Shown: positions 52,995-62,678 of the stretch, piece by piece | Layout of the letters: the number at the start of each line of letters is the position of its first letter | Numbering within the stretch: the stretch's first letter is position 1 | Origin: Rothia nasimurium | GTDB taxonomy: Bacteria > Actinomycetota > Actinomycetes > Actinomycetales > Micrococcaceae | Length of the DNA: 64,000 nt | NCBI RefSeq assembly: GCF_928391935.1 | Contig: NZ_CAKMTD010000003.1 | Coordinates: 1-64,000, forward strand | Direction: 5' to 3' | Notes under the pieces: model-generated | Seen by the model: only the letters and a program-made list of their open reading frames with translations | Databases searched by the model: none | Told to the model about the DNA's origin: nothing | Translations under genes and position numbers: made by a program

Positions 52995-53915
52995 CTAGGC
53001 TGAAGTCAGGGAAATCTGCACCGAATCAACCTGCTCAGCCAGGTACCGGTGCTCGGCCAGGCCCTGCTGCAGGGTAGCGACCGTACGGTTAACCTGTTCC
53101 TGGGTTAGTCCGGGCAGGAGCTTGAGGGTGATCTTGAGTTCCGGCCCGTGCCCGCCACCGGCAAGCACCCGGCCGTCCTCCGTTTGGCTATAGACCCCCG
53201 CCCCGGGAGCCAACTCAACAGCCACAACACCCGGCAGGGGCGTCACCAGGTCAGAAAGAATCTCAGCGACCTGCGGGTTCCGGTAGGACGGCACCCAGGG
53301 CTCCCCCTTGGCAATCGCCCAAAAGGCCGGACGACGCACCACAAAGGTCAGGGGTGCCCCCGGGTTTACCACAATCAGCTGGTTCTCATCTTCCACCGCA
53401 GACAGGGCTGTCTTCCGCATATCAGCCGCTACCGGGCGGGCCAGATCATGCCAGCTGGTCAGGGCATCCACATGGGTAAAAACGGGCAGGGCCTTACGCC
53501 CATCCGGGGCCTGAATCGAAACCAGGGCCATGTCAGATTCCTTATCTGACACCAGCCCCTGCTCCGTAATCTCAGCCTGCGACAGCTGGGCCACCACCGG
53601 GGCAAAAATCCGCACCGACCGCAGGGCATCCACCACGGCCACCTCATCGACCTCGCCAGCGGCGAAAGCATCGAGAACTTTTTGCAGGGCGGGGTCGGTT
53701 CTGCCGTCATCGCCGGGGAACTGGTGGGTGTGGCTAGTGCCCTCCCCCAGGTTGCGCCCCTCCCAGGGCTGGCCCCCGGTATCGGTCTTTTGACCGGCGG
53801 ACGCCAGCTGGGCAGCAATATGGGCAGGAAGCTCCCGGCGGGGTGCACTAGGGTCTCCGGGGTTGCCGTGCCCATGGGTATGGGCGCGGTGGACGCGATC
53901 AGAAAAGTCAGTCAC
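52995..53915 (-). CDS. SseB-family protein
   Basis: 306 residues. The middle part (about 75-200) matches the SseB domain: LVSDKESDMALVSIQAPDGRKALPVFTHVDALTSWHDLAR-like region, here recognised as ALPVFTHVDAL and NPGAPLTFVVRRPAF. SseB-like proteins are of uncertain function; actinobacterial versions often follow hisA. GTG start shares a base with the hisA stop (TAGTG). The first 70 residues are His/Gly-rich and disordered (HRAHTHGHG). Confidence 0.8.
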   Translation of the reverse strand: MTDFSDRVHRAHTHGHGNPGDPSAPRRELPAHIAAQLASAGQKTDTGGQPWEGRNLGEGTSHTHQFPGDDGRTDPALQKVLDAFAAGEVDEVAVVDALRSVRIFAPVVAQLSQAEITEQGLVSDKESDMALVSIQAPDGRKALPVFTHVDALTSWHDLARPVAADMRKTALSAVEDENQLIVVNPGAPLTFVVRRPAFWAIAKGEPWVPSYRNPQVAEILSDLVTPLPGVVAVELAPGAGVYSQTEDGRVLAGGGHGPELKITLKLLPGLTQEQVNRTVATLQQGLAEHRYLAEQVDSVQISLTSA

Positions 53916-54646
53916 TAGGGGCGACCTGCAACGTCCAGGGCCTCGCCCAAGGTGAACTTACCGGCATACAGGGCCTTACCGGTAATCGCACCCTCCACGC
54001 CGAAGGGCACCATGGTGCGCAGGGCAGCAATGTCATCGAGGGTGGCAATGCCGCCAGAAGCCACCACGGGCTTATCGGTACGTTCAGCCACCTTACGCAG
54101 CAGCTCCAGGTTGGGGCCCTGCAGGGTGCCGTCCTTGGTGACGTCAGTGACCACATAGCGGGCACAGCCGTCCTCGTTCAGACGATCCAGGACCTCCCAG
54201 AGGTTGCCTCCCTCCTGGGTCCAGCCACGGGCAGCCAGAGTCTCCCCGCGCACGTCCAGGCCCACCGCAATGACATCCCCATACTGGGCAATCACCTTGC
54301 GGGTCCACTCCGGGTTCTCCAGGGCAGCAGTCCCCAGGTTAATACGGGCCGGGTTCAGTGACAGGGCCCGCTCCAGGGACTCGTCATCACGAATGCCACC
54401 AGACATCTCAATCTTAATGGACAGCTCCTGGGCGACCTCAGTGAGGATCGCAATGTTATCGCCACGGCCAAAAGCAGCGTCCAAGTCAACCAGGTGCAGC
54501 CACTCAGCACCAGCGTTCTGCCACTCCAGGGCAGCTTCAACGGGGGAACCGTAACTGGTTTCAGAACCGGCCTCGCCCTGCACCAGGCGCACAGCCTGGC
54601 CGTTGGCAACGTCAACAGCGGGAAGGAGTTCGAGTCGCTGAGTCAT
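53915..54646 (-). CDS. hisA: Phosphoribosyl isomerase (HisA/PriA)
   Basis: 243 residues, a TIM barrel isomerising ProFAR to PRFAR in histidine synthesis. Actinobacterial PriA proteins may also do the TrpF step; the PriA-type [29 protein letters not shown] start is seen in shortened form ([14 protein letters not shown]). Catalytic Asp11 (AVDVANG) and Asp near 130 (VGLDVRGE) and phosphate loops (SGGIRD; ASGGIA) are intact. ATG at 54646 with AGGAG five bases before it. Confidence 0.93.
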   Translation of the reverse strand: MTQRLELLPAVDVANGQAVRLVQGEAGSETSYGSPVEAALEWQNAGAEWLHLVDLDAAFGRGDNIAILTEVAQELSIKIEMSGGIRDDESLERALSLNPARINLGTAALENPEWTRKVIAQYGDVIAVGLDVRGETLAARGWTQEGGNLWEVLDRLNEDGCARYVVTDVTKDGTLQGPNLELLRKVAERTDKPVVASGGIATLDDIAALRTMVPFGVEGAITGKALYAGKFTLGEALDVAGRP

Positions 54647-54683
54647 GTGTTCTCCTAGGGGTTTATTCAATCAGAGGTCAATT

Positions 54684-54857
54684 TTATGAGCTGTAGTTCA
54701 TCACTACATACAGGCCGTAACCGGCAAAGGCCAGGCCAACAAGCAGGAGCACAGCCTGGGCGACCCAGGTAATTTTCTGCTTATAGAAGGAGTAGGCGCC
54801 GCCCACAAACATCATGCCCACAGTCATCAGGAGCAGGCCAGAGGTTGTTGCTGACAT
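54684..54857 (-). CDS. Small two-helix membrane protein inside the his operon
   Basis: 57 residues, two hydrophobic helices (about 7-24 and 32-54): MSATTSGLLLMTVGMMFVGG, then KQKITWVAQAVLLLVGLAFA, ending MNYSS. Starts 6 bases after the hisH stop and ends 37 bases before hisA, so it would be co-translated with the histidine genes. There is no sign of decay. I do not know a family; it resembles small uncharacterised actinobacterial proteins between hisH and hisA. Confidence 0.75.
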   Translation of the reverse strand: MSATTSGLLLMTVGMMFVGGAYSFYKQKITWVAQAVLLLVGLAFAGYGLYVVMNYSS

Positions 54858-54863
54858 ATCGGC

Positions 54864-55541
54864 CTAGCCCTCCTGGGGAAGACGGCCGGTGACGGGCAGG
54901 GAGGCAATCCAGTTCTTGAGCAGACGGATCCCGGCCTCCCCTGACTTCTCAGGGTGGAACTGGGTGGCAGCCAGGGGGCCGTTTTCAACGGCGGCAATGA
55001 AGTCACCGCCGTGGTTGGCCCAGGTGACCTGCGGCGGCAACATGGCTTCGTTGTTCTGGTCAAAGGTCCAGTCCTGCACCCCGTAGGAGTGAACGAAGTA
55101 GAAGCGTTCGTTTTCAATGCCCTTGAAGAGGGTGGAGCCCTCGGGCACCCGCACGGTGTTCCAGCCCATGTGGGGCACCACATCGGCCTTGAGCTTCTCT
55201 ACCGTACCGGGCCATTCGCCCAGGCCGTCGGCTTCGATTCCGTGCTCAACACCCTTTTCGAACATGACCTGCAGGCCCACGCAGATACCCAGGACGGGGC
55301 GGCCACCGGCCACCCGGCGTCCGATCATGCGAATAGCGTCTGCCTGGCGCAGGCCGTCCATGACAGCCTTGAAGGCACCAACACCGGGAACGAGGAGCCC
55401 GTCGGCACCCAAGACATCGGCCTCAGCGCGGGAAAGAACCACATGCGCCCCGGCTTCTTCCAGGGCCCGGACGGCCGAGCGCACGTTTCCGGCCCCGTAG
55501 TCGAGGACGGTGACGGTCGGCTTCTGCTGCGCCTCAACCAT
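54864..55541 (-). CDS. hisH: Imidazole glycerol phosphate synthase, glutaminase subunit
   Basis: 225 residues. Class I amidotransferase with oxyanion loop PGVGAF near 53, nucleophile Cys in [10 protein letters not shown] near 89 and the His-x-Glu pair in TQFHPEKSG near 200. Supplies ammonia to HisF, which is not in the window. ATG abuts the hisB stop directly. Confidence 0.97.
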   Translation of the reverse strand: MVEAQQKPTVTVLDYGAGNVRSAVRALEEAGAHVVLSRAEADVLGADGLLVPGVGAFKAVMDGLRQADAIRMIGRRVAGGRPVLGICVGLQVMFEKGVEHGIEADGLGEWPGTVEKLKADVVPHMGWNTVRVPEGSTLFKGIENERFYFVHSYGVQDWTFDQNNEAMLPPQVTWANHGGDFIAAVENGPLAATQFHPEKSGEAGIRLLKNWIASLPVTGRLPQEG

Positions 55542-56174
55542 TTAGAGGGCCCCCTTGGTGGAGGGGATACCGGCGTGGCGGGGATCAGGCTCAACAGCCT
55601 CGCGCAGGGCGCGGGCCAGGGCCTTGAACTGGGCTTCGGCAATGTGGTGGGGGTCGCGGCCACCCAGCAGGGTGATGTGCAGGCAGATACCGGCATGGTA
55701 GGCAAAGGCCTCAAAGACGTGACGCACCATCGACCCGGTGAAGTGCCCGCCGATCAGGTGGTATTCGAAACCGGCAGGTTCCCCGGTGTGTACCAGGTAG
55801 GGGCGGCCAGAGATATCAACGACGGCGGAGGCCAGGGCTTCGTCCAGGGGGACGGTGGCAGTACCGAAGCGGCGGATCCCGGCCTTATCACCCAGAGCCT
55901 GGCGGAGTACCTCACCCAGGACGATGCCGGTATCTTCAACAGTGTGGTGGACATCGATGTGGGTGTCGCCGGAGCACTTGATGGTCATGTCAATCAGGGA
56001 GTGCTTGGACAGGGCCGTGAGCATGTGGTCATAGAAGGGAACGCCGGTGTCGATGTCTGAGACGCCGGTGCCGTCGAGGTTGATTTCGACGCTGACGGAG
56101 GACTCGCTGGTGCTGCGTTCCATCTTGGCAATGCGGGGGCCAAGGCCGGTGGAGCTGGTGGTGGGTACTGCCAT
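55542..56174 (-). CDS. hisB: Imidazoleglycerol-phosphate dehydratase
   Basis: 210 residues, the monofunctional dehydratase. Mn-binding signatures [11 protein letters not shown] (about 48-58) and [15 protein letters not shown] (His-His-x-x-Glu) near 78, and [17 protein letters not shown] plus a late HH pair ([12 protein letters not shown]). ATG with GAAGAGGT upstream. Confidence 0.97.
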   Translation of the reverse strand: MAVPTTSSTGLGPRIAKMERSTSESSVSVEINLDGTGVSDIDTGVPFYDHMLTALSKHSLIDMTIKCSGDTHIDVHHTVEDTGIVLGEVLRQALGDKAGIRRFGTATVPLDEALASAVVDISGRPYLVHTGEPAGFEYHLIGGHFTGSMVRHVFEAFAYHAGICLHITLLGGRDPHHIAEAQFKALARALREAVEPDPRHAGIPSTKGAL

Positions 56175-56238
56175 GGTTACCTCTTCACGTGGGGGGGGTT
56201 CTGGTGATGTTTTTAGGGTTCGGGGGCCGGGGCCGGGC

Positions 56239-57348
56239 CTAGCGTTCGAACCGGTTGATGTAGTCGGTTAGGTGGTCTAGGAAGGCGGTGGTTTCGTCCT
56301 TGGTTCCGGCGGTGACGCGCAGGTAGCCGGGAATCCCGTTATCTCGGACCAGGACGCCCTGTTCCAGCAGGTAGGACCAGGCGGCCTTTTCGTCCTTGAG
56401 CCCGCCGAAGAAGACGAAGTTGGAATCAGAGACTGCCGGTTCCAGACCAAGGCTGGTGAGATGTTCAACAATTCGGTCGCGCTGGGAGCGGATGTCGTCG
56501 ACGTTTGCCAGCAGCTGGGTGCGGTGCCGTAGGGCAGCCACGGCGGTGGCCTGGGTGACGGCGGAGAGGTGGTAGGGCAGGCGGACCAGGCGGACGGCGT
56601 CGGCCACGGCCGGGTCTGCCGCAAAGTAGCCCAGGCGGGCACCGGCCAGGGCGAAAGCCTTCGACATGGTGCGGGTTACGATCAGGTGGGGGCGGCCCGG
56701 GAGTAGGGTCAGGGCGTTCTTAGACCTGTCCTGGGCAAATTCTGCGTAGGCTTCGTCCACGACGACGATACCCCCGTAGGCGTAGACTGCCTCGTAGACC
56801 GCTTCAATGACCTCTAGGTCCAGGCCGGTGCCGGTGGGGTTGTTGGGTGAGCAGAGAATGACGATATTGGGCTGGTGTTCCTGAATCTGCTGGACGGCTG
56901 ATTCTTTGGTCAGGGAGTAGTCATCGGCCCGGTGGCCAGCGATAAAGGCGGTGTTGGTTCCGTCTGCCAGCAGGGGATACATGGAGTAGGTGGGCACGAA
57001 GCTCATGACTGATCGACCGGGGCCACCGAAAACCTGCATAATCTGCTGGAGGATTTCGTTAGAGCCGTTAGCTGCCCAGATATGGGCAGGGGTCAGGCCG
57101 TGGCCCAGGTAGGAGGCCAGTTCCTCGCGCAGGGTGTCGAACTCGCGGTCAGGGTACCGGTTGAGGGTCACCGCCGCTTGAGCTACATCCCGGGTGATGG
57201 CGTCGATAACATCCTGCGGCATGGGGTGGGTGTTCTCGTTGACGTTGAGGGTTACCGGAACGTCAATCATGGGTGCCCCATAGGGGGAACGGCCGCGAAG
57301 GTCATCACGCAGGGGCAGGGCGTCGAGGGTGTAGGAAGTTTCAGTCAC
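56239..57348 (-). CDS. hisC: Histidinol-phosphate aminotransferase
   Basis: 369 residues, PLP enzyme of fold [14 protein letters not shown] N block (here LNVNENTHP), [30 protein letters not shown], and Schiff-base Lys in [15 protein letters not shown] near 228. The start is GTG, only six bases after a TACACT box and with no ribosome site at a useful distance, so a leaderless transcript is likely. hisD, usually next to hisC in actinobacteria, is not in this window. Confidence 0.96.
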   Translation of the reverse strand: MTETSYTLDALPLRDDLRGRSPYGAPMIDVPVTLNVNENTHPMPQDVIDAITRDVAQAAVTLNRYPDREFDTLREELASYLGHGLTPAHIWAANGSNEILQQIMQVFGGPGRSVMSFVPTYSMYPLLADGTNTAFIAGHRADDYSLTKESAVQQIQEHQPNIVILCSPNNPTGTGLDLEVIEAVYEAVYAYGGIVVVDEAYAEFAQDRSKNALTLLPGRPHLIVTRTMSKAFALAGARLGYFAADPAVADAVRLVRLPYHLSAVTQATAVAALRHRTQLLANVDDIRSQRDRIVEHLTSLGLEPAVSDSNFVFFGGLKDEKAAWSYLLEQGVLVRDNGIPGYLRVTAGTKDETTAFLDHLTDYINRFER

Positions 57349-57354
57349 TCCCTC

Positions 57355-57360
57355 AGTGTA
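57355..57360 (-). promoter_or_regulatory. Candidate -10 of a leaderless hisC transcript
   Basis: Minus-strand TACACT, then six bases, then the GTG of hisC. Transcription starting at or next to the G would give a leaderless message, common in actinobacteria. No good -35. Confidence 0.4.
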
Positions 57361-57434
57361 CCGACCGGCCCCATGCTCTGCATTTTTGTTTCAAAGCCTG
57401 GCACGCCCGAGCCCAGATAGCCCAGACTGCCTGC

Positions 57435-57791
57435 TTACTTGGTATAGGTTGGCACAACCAGCTTCTGGCCGGGAACCAGCTTGGCGGTGGTGAGGTCGTT
57501 GATTTCCATAATCTGGTTGATGACATCGCGGCTGTCGAGGCCAGGGGCAATATCTTCAGCAATCGTCCAGAGGTTATCCCCGTGATAGACCGTGACGGTC
57601 TGGCTACCGGCGGGGGAAATATCGAGATCGGAGCTGGTTGCGGGAGTCGGCATCAGCATGGTGAGCGCCCCGATCACCATGAGGGCAAGAAGGGTAAGGA
57701 CGGGCAGCCCCCGGAAGACAAAGCGGCCGCGTCGGGTCAATCGGATTCGGCCCCCAAAAGGCTGGGCCGCGCTTGAGGCGATAGCACTCAT
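57435..57791 (-). CDS. LysM-domain membrane protein, probable SOS cell-division inhibitor
   Basis: 118 residues: cytoplasmic basic stretch (RIRLTRRGRFVFRG), one membrane segment about 35-55, then a C-terminal LysM domain (TVTVYHGDNLWTIAEDIAPGL and LVPGQKLVVPT) that binds peptidoglycan. It is divergent from lexA with SOS-box-like sites between them. The same layout holds for YneA in Bacillus and LysM/DivS-like proteins beside lexA in actinobacteria, which stop division after DNA damage. The role is an inference from context. ATG at 57791 with AGGAGAA six bases upstream. Confidence 0.85.
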   Translation of the reverse strand: MSAIASSAAQPFGGRIRLTRRGRFVFRGLPVLTLLALMVIGALTMLMPTPATSSDLDISPAGSQTVTVYHGDNLWTIAEDIAPGLDSRDVINQIMEINDLTTAKLVPGQKLVVPTYTK

Positions 57792-57856
57792 AGGTCGTTC
57801 TCCTGATTCTTCCACAGACCTTCAACCAGAAGTAGAAAGTCTGTTCTAATAACTCT

Positions 57857-57918
57857 TCGTATATATGTTCTATCAGAAAATTCGAACGGAGTCGAGAAAA
57901 ATTAGAACAAATGTTTGA
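57857..57918. promoter_or_regulatory. Two SOS-box-like sites in the lexA/LysM divergent region
   Basis: TCGTATATATGTTCTA (57857-57872) and TAGAACAAATGTTTGA (57903-57918) each resemble the actinobacterial LexA site TCGAAC-n4-GTTCGA with a few changes. Their centres are 46 bp apart, one nearer each gene. This implies LexA control of both genes. The rest of 57792-58116 shows no gene. Confidence 0.6.
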
Positions 57919-58116
57919 ATAACCTGTCAGTTTGGCATAGTCTTAGAAGACCAGAAGATAGTGAAGACCAGGTGCCTGACATTTTAAGAAAGCCCCTCCT
58001 TCACCTTAAGAACCTTGAGCTGCCCCTGCAGGAGCTTTCGACAAGGAATGGCCAGCCGCCGTCGCCTTGAGCCAGCTACCGTACAGGGCACCACAACCGA
58101 GAAGAGACGAGATACC

Positions 58117-58830
58117 GTGAGCGACCGTAATCCGCAGACTCCGGCCAGCCCGCCCACCCGGAGCTCTCGCCCCCTAACTGCCCGTCAGCAGAAGATTTTG
58201 GATGCCATTTCGGCCGCTATCGACGAGCATGGCTACCCGCCCTCCATGCGGGAAATTGGTGACCTTGTGGGGCTGGCTTCTCTCTCCTCTGTGACCCACC
58301 AGCTCTCCCGGCTCGAAGACATGGGCTACATTCGCAGGGACCCTAAGCGTCCCCGCGCCATCGAGGTTCTCTCCGACTCCCAGGCAGATGATCCCCAGCC
58401 TGAAACCAACGTCATTCAACTTCCTGTAGTGCCCCAGTTCGCCCAGACCAGCGATAACCTGGCCACGGTTCCCCTGGTTGGCCGCATCGCCGCTGGTGTC
58501 CCTATTTCAGCTGAGCAGGCGGTTGAGGACGTCATGACCCTCCCCCGTCAGCTCGTGGGCCAGGGGGATCTCTTCATGCTCCGCGTCAAGGGTGATTCCA
58601 TGGTTGACGCTGCAATTTGTGATGGGGACTGGGTTGTCGTCCGCGCCCAGCAGACCGCACAGAACGGTGACATCGTTGCTGCCCTGCTCGACGACGAGGC
58701 TACCGTCAAGACCTTCCGGCAGCGGGACGGCCACACCTGGCTCCTACCCCAGAACACCCAGTACGAACCCATCCTGGGCGATACCGCAACCATCATGGGC
58801 AAGGTCGTCTCCGTCCTCCGTAGCCTATAA
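58117..58830 (+). CDS. lexA: LexA repressor
   Basis: 237 residues. Winged-helix DNA-binding domain (about 20-85; [30 protein letters not shown]) and S24 peptidase-like domain with cleavage site RIAAGVP near 139, catalytic Ser in GDSMVDA near 175 and Lys in DEATVKTF near 212. RecA-stimulated self-cleavage frees the SOS regulon. GTG at 58117 is favoured by length; earlier in-frame codons lie in GC-rich leader without family match. Confidence 0.95.
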   Translation: MSDRNPQTPASPPTRSSRPLTARQQKILDAISAAIDEHGYPPSMREIGDLVGLASLSSVTHQLSRLEDMGYIRRDPKRPRAIEVLSDSQADDPQPETNVIQLPVVPQFAQTSDNLATVPLVGRIAAGVPISAEQAVEDVMTLPRQLVGQGDLFMLRVKGDSMVDAAICDGDWVVVRAQQTAQNGDIVAALLDDEATVKTFRQRDGHTWLLPQNTQYEPILGDTATIMGKVVSVLRSL

Positions 58831-58857
58831 ATCTCCGCCTTCTCGATGCTCACAGTA

Positions 58858-58893
58858 AAGCGCCCTACCACCTATCACGGTGGTAGGGCGCTT
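58858..58893. terminator. Bidirectional terminator between lexA and dinG
   Basis: Perfect 15-bp stem AAGCGCCCTACCACC / GGTGGTAGGGCGCTT with a six-base loop, T-rich after. Confidence 0.85.
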
Positions 58894-58949
58894 CTTGTTT
58901 GCGTGCCTTCTAACCTAGCCCTTGGCTCGGGCTGGGCCTGCCAGAACAG

Positions 58950-60989
58950 CTACTGGGCGTCTATTGACTGTTTGAGTCGCTCCAAGGCCCCCACAACAAC
59001 ATCTGTGCGGGTGGTCGTCCAGAAGGGTGGCAGGGACTTGACCAGGTAGCTACCATAGCGCTGGGTTGCAATCCGGGAGTCCAGCACAGCAACCACGCCG
59101 CGGTCCCCAATAGAGCGCACCAGGCGTCCGGCCCCCTGGGCCATGCGGACGGCCGCGTGATAGGCAGAAACAGCCATGAAGCCATTGCCCCCGGCGGCAG
59201 CTACCGCCCGTGAACGCGCCTGGGAGAGCGGGTCGTCAGGGCGGGGGAAGGGGATCCGGTCCATCATGACCAGCCGGCAGGAGTCCCCCGGAACGTCCAC
59301 ACCCTGCCAGAGGCTCATGGTGCCAAAGAGGCAGGAGTTCGTATCCTCACTGAATTCCTGGACGAGGGCCCGCAGGGAGGACTCGCCCTGCAGCAGAATA
59401 TTCAGGTCGGTGCGCTCTCGCACATACTCGGCAGCCAGTTCAGCCCCGCGTTTTGAGGAGAACAGCCCCAGGGCCCCTCCCCCGGAGGCGGTGACCAGTT
59501 CAACGATCCGGTCTAGCTGCTCTACTGAAACACCCCGGCCGGGTTTGGGCAGGTCAGCGGCCAGGTAAAGCACCCCCTGCTTGGGGTAGTCAAAGGGGGA
59601 GCCGACGTCAATCCCGTCCCAGCGGGGGGCGTCCTTACCCATCAGGCCCAGGGCCCCGGCAGCGGCGTCGAAACTCTCACCGACGGTCAGGGTGGCGGAG
59701 GTCAGCACCACGGTGCGGTTCTCGAAGAGGCCCTCGCGCAGGTGACCTGCTACCGAGATGGGGGCAATGTGCAAGGTGGCCGGGTCGTCGTCCCGGGCAG
59801 CTACATAGCCCTTTCCAGGTTCCCAGGAACCGGTGCGGGACACCCAGATGACCTGGTAGAGGGGGTCTGCGGTCAGCATTTTTTCTGAGGTTTCGTGCAC
59901 CTCGGTCAGGGCGGCCCGGGCCATCTGACGGCCGGCGTCGCCGTCCTTATCCCCGCCCTTGGTGTCGGTCAGGGCCTGACGGGCGGCGTCGCGTACCCGC
60001 TCCATGGCGGCAGCGACACGCTCGGGCAGGCCCTTGGGCATGAACTCGGCAGGGATACCGTTGAGGGCCTCATCCAGGGCCAGCGCGGCCTGTTCCAGGG
60101 CCTTGTGGTCGGCGTCGGTGTGCCGTTTGAGGCTGCGGGCGACCTTGGTAATGGCTGCCGGGGAGAGGACGCCGGTGACGGCCCCGGTGACGCGGTCGGC
60201 TAGTTCGTGGGCTTCGTCGATGATGGCGATGTCGTGATCGGGGAGCACTGCTGCGCCCTCAAAGGCGTTGATGGCCAGCAGGGCGTGGTTGGTGATGACG
60301 ATGTCTGATTCGGCGGCGCGGGTGCGGGCCATTTCGCTGAAACATTCTTCGACAAGGGGGCATTTTTTGCCCAGACATTCTGAGGCGGTGACAGCTACCT
60401 GCCGCCAGGCCCTGTCGCTGACGCCGGGCATGAGTTCGTCGCGGTCTCCGGTGTCGGTGGTGTTAGCCCATTCGCGTAGGCGCAGCACCTCCTCCCCTAG
60501 CTTTCCTGCGGGTCCGGCCTGCCCGGGGCCGTCCAGGTCGAAGAGGGTGTCACCCTCGTCTTCAGGGTAGCCGCCTTCAAGTTTGTGGAGGCAGACGTAG
60601 TTGTTGCGACCCTTGAGGATGGCGACGTCGGTTTCGTGTTCGGGTTCGTCGCCTAGGGATTCGAGCAGGCGGGGGATGTCGCGGTTGACGATCTGGGATT
60701 GGAGGGCCAGGGTTGCGGTGGCTACGATGATGGGTTTGTCGCTGGTTTGGGCGGCGTGCAGGGCCGGGACCAGGTAGCCCAGGGATTTGCCGGTGCCGGT
60801 GCCTGCCTGCACTAGCAGGTGCTTGTGGGTGTCGAGGGCGCGGGCGACGTGGGCGGCCATGGTGCGCTGGCCGGGGCGTTGCTGGCCGCCGGAGCGTTCT
60901 ACGACGGTGTCCAGCAGGTGCAGGACGGGCTTGGCCCCGGGCAGGGTTTCGGGTTCCTGCCCGGTGGGTGCGGTGATGGGCTGGTTCAT
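58950..60989 (-). CDS. dinG: DinG-type ATP-dependent helicase
   Basis: 679 residues of XPD/DinG superfamily 2. Walker A QAGTGTGKSLGYLVPAL near 60, DEAH box IIDEAHELAD near 255, and C-terminal motifs (SLWQGVDVPGDSCRLV; GAGRLVRSIGDRGVVAVLD). Four cysteines spaced between Walker A and DEAH (VCLHKL; SECLGKKCPLVEECF) suggest a 4Fe-4S cluster. It unwinds forked and R-loop DNA and is often DNA-damage related; here it lies next to lexA. Start overlaps the hflX stop by 4 bases. Confidence 0.9.
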   Translation of the reverse strand: MNQPITAPTGQEPETLPGAKPVLHLLDTVVERSGGQQRPGQRTMAAHVARALDTHKHLLVQAGTGTGKSLGYLVPALHAAQTSDKPIIVATATLALQSQIVNRDIPRLLESLGDEPEHETDVAILKGRNNYVCLHKLEGGYPEDEGDTLFDLDGPGQAGPAGKLGEEVLRLREWANTTDTGDRDELMPGVSDRAWRQVAVTASECLGKKCPLVEECFSEMARTRAAESDIVITNHALLAINAFEGAAVLPDHDIAIIDEAHELADRVTGAVTGVLSPAAITKVARSLKRHTDADHKALEQAALALDEALNGIPAEFMPKGLPERVAAAMERVRDAARQALTDTKGGDKDGDAGRQMARAALTEVHETSEKMLTADPLYQVIWVSRTGSWEPGKGYVAARDDDPATLHIAPISVAGHLREGLFENRTVVLTSATLTVGESFDAAAGALGLMGKDAPRWDGIDVGSPFDYPKQGVLYLAADLPKPGRGVSVEQLDRIVELVTASGGGALGLFSSKRGAELAAEYVRERTDLNILLQGESSLRALVQEFSEDTNSCLFGTMSLWQGVDVPGDSCRLVMMDRIPFPRPDDPLSQARSRAVAAAGGNGFMAVSAYHAAVRMAQGAGRLVRSIGDRGVVAVLDSRIATQRYGSYLVKSLPPFWTTTRTDVVVGALERLKQSIDAQ

Positions 60990-62590
60990 GAGCGGACGGT
61001 TTCGACAGCCCCAGCCGCAATGGCCTCGTCGATTTCGGGTTGGAGGACTTCCAGGAGTTCGTCGTCCAGCTGGTATTGGGCCAGTTCAGAGGCTACTTCG
61101 TCGCGGACCAGGGCCTGTACGTAGGTGCCGTCCTGTACGAAGGCCGTGCGTACAATTTCGGCGTCCCATTCGTGCAGGCGGGAGACTACCCCACCGGCGG
61201 AGAAGGGCACCAGCAGGTTGAGTTCGATGGAGGGGCGGGGGATGGTGTCTGCGATTTTCTGCTGGAGTTCTTCGATTCCCTCACCGGTGCGGGCAGAGAC
61301 CACAACGTGGTTGGGCTCTTTTTGGCGCAGGCGCTCAATGACGAAGGGGTCAGCGGCGTCGGCCTTGTTGAGCACGATGATTTCGGGGATGTTTTGGGCG
61401 TCTACCTCGGTAATCACCTGGCGCACCGAATGAATCTGTCCCTCGGGGTCGGGGTGGGAGACATCCACGACGTGAACGATCACATCTGCGTCGGCCACCT
61501 CTTCCAGGGTGGAGCGGAAGGCCTCCACCAGCTGGGTGGGCAGGGCCCGCACGAAGCCGACGGTGTCAGACAGGGTGTAGCCGACGCCGTCCGGGGTTTG
61601 GGCCTTGCGGACGGTGGGGTCAAGGGTGGCAAAGAGGGCGTTTTCGACCAGGACGCCAGCGTCAGTCAGGCGGTTGAGCAAGGAGGACTTACCGGCGTTG
61701 GTGTACCCGGCAATGGCGACGGACGGCACCCGGTTGCGTTTGCGGTTGAGGCGCTTGGTTTCGCGGGCAGGGGCCATGGCCGCAATCTCTCGCTTGAGCT
61801 TGGCCATGCGGGCGCGGAGGCGGCGGCGGTCCAGCTCAATCTTGGTTTCACCGGGGCCACGGGAACCGATGCCCTCACCACCGGCGGCCCGGCCACCGGC
61901 CTGACGGGACAGGGAGGCACCCCAACCGCGCAGACGCGGCAGCATGTATTCAAGCTGGGCCAGTTCCACCTGGGCCTTACCCTCACGGGATTTGGCGTGC
62001 TGGGCAAAAATATCCAGAATCAGGGCAGTGCGGTCAATGACCTTGACCTTGATGATGTCTTCAATGGCGCGACGCTGGGAGGGGGCCAGTTCGGCGTCCA
62101 CAATGACGGTATCTGCCCCGGTAGCCTCCACAATGTCCTTGAGTTCCAGCACCTTACCGGAGCCCAGGTAGGTGCCCGGGTCGGGCTTGAGGCGGCGCTG
62201 CACCAGGCCGTCCAAAACCTCAGAACCCGCGGTCTCAGCTAGAGCAGCCAGCTCACGCAGGGAATTTTCGGCTTCTTCCAGGGTGCCTTCAGACCAGACA
62301 CCAGCTAGTACCACCCGTTCCAGGCGCAGCTGGCGGTATTCGACCTCGGTGACGTCATCGAGTTCGGTTGAGAGCCCGGCGACGCGGCGCAGGGCCCGGC
62401 GTTCTTCCAGGTCTACCTGGTCGCCGTCGTACTCGGAGTGCTCCTGCTGGTTATCAGAAAGTTCACGCGCTCGTTCGTCCAGGAGGCCACCGCCGCTGGT
62501 GGCCCGGCCCAGCACTCGATCTACCGTGAGGCGTAGCTGCTCGTCGGAGGGTAGTTTCGGTTCCTGGCTGGGGGTGGAGGTGTCGGTCAT
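60986..62590 (-). CDS. hflX: GTPase HflX
   Basis: 534 residues. N-terminal HflX domain (about 90-240; GTYLGSGKVLELKDI, DAELAPSQRRAIED), coiled linker with RGPGETKIELDRRRL, and G domain: GYTNAGKSSLLN near 297, DTVGFVRALPTQLVEAF, NKAD near 405. HflX splits 70S ribosomes, mainly under heat or stress. The N-terminal 90 residues are longer and more acidic than in E. coli. Cotranscribed with dinG. Confidence 0.95.
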   Translation of the reverse strand: MTDTSTPSQEPKLPSDEQLRLTVDRVLGRATSGGGLLDERARELSDNQQEHSEYDGDQVDLEERRALRRVAGLSTELDDVTEVEYRQLRLERVVLAGVWSEGTLEEAENSLRELAALAETAGSEVLDGLVQRRLKPDPGTYLGSGKVLELKDIVEATGADTVIVDAELAPSQRRAIEDIIKVKVIDRTALILDIFAQHAKSREGKAQVELAQLEYMLPRLRGWGASLSRQAGGRAAGGEGIGSRGPGETKIELDRRRLRARMAKLKREIAAMAPARETKRLNRKRNRVPSVAIAGYTNAGKSSLLNRLTDAGVLVENALFATLDPTVRKAQTPDGVGYTLSDTVGFVRALPTQLVEAFRSTLEEVADADVIVHVVDVSHPDPEGQIHSVRQVITEVDAQNIPEIIVLNKADAADPFVIERLRQKEPNHVVVSARTGEGIEELQQKIADTIPRPSIELNLLVPFSAGGVVSRLHEWDAEIVRTAFVQDGTYVQALVRDEVASELAQYQLDDELLEVLQPEIDEAIAAGAVETVRS

Positions 62591-62678
62591 AGTACCTTTC
62601 AGGTGGTCGCGGTCGTCCCTCTAGTTTACCGGGCAGGCGGCGGTGCGGGTAGGCATGTATCGCGTAGAATGAACGCTT

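Noticed and set aside
56191..56198. Run of eight G in the hisC-hisB gap
   Set aside because: Too short, not placed between promoter hexamers, and in a biosynthetic operon; not a credible phase-variation site.
61040..62242. A 400-codon plus-strand open frame opposite hflX
   Set aside because: Antisense to conserved GTPase motifs; Gly/Val-rich translation typical of the complementary strand of GC-rich genes.
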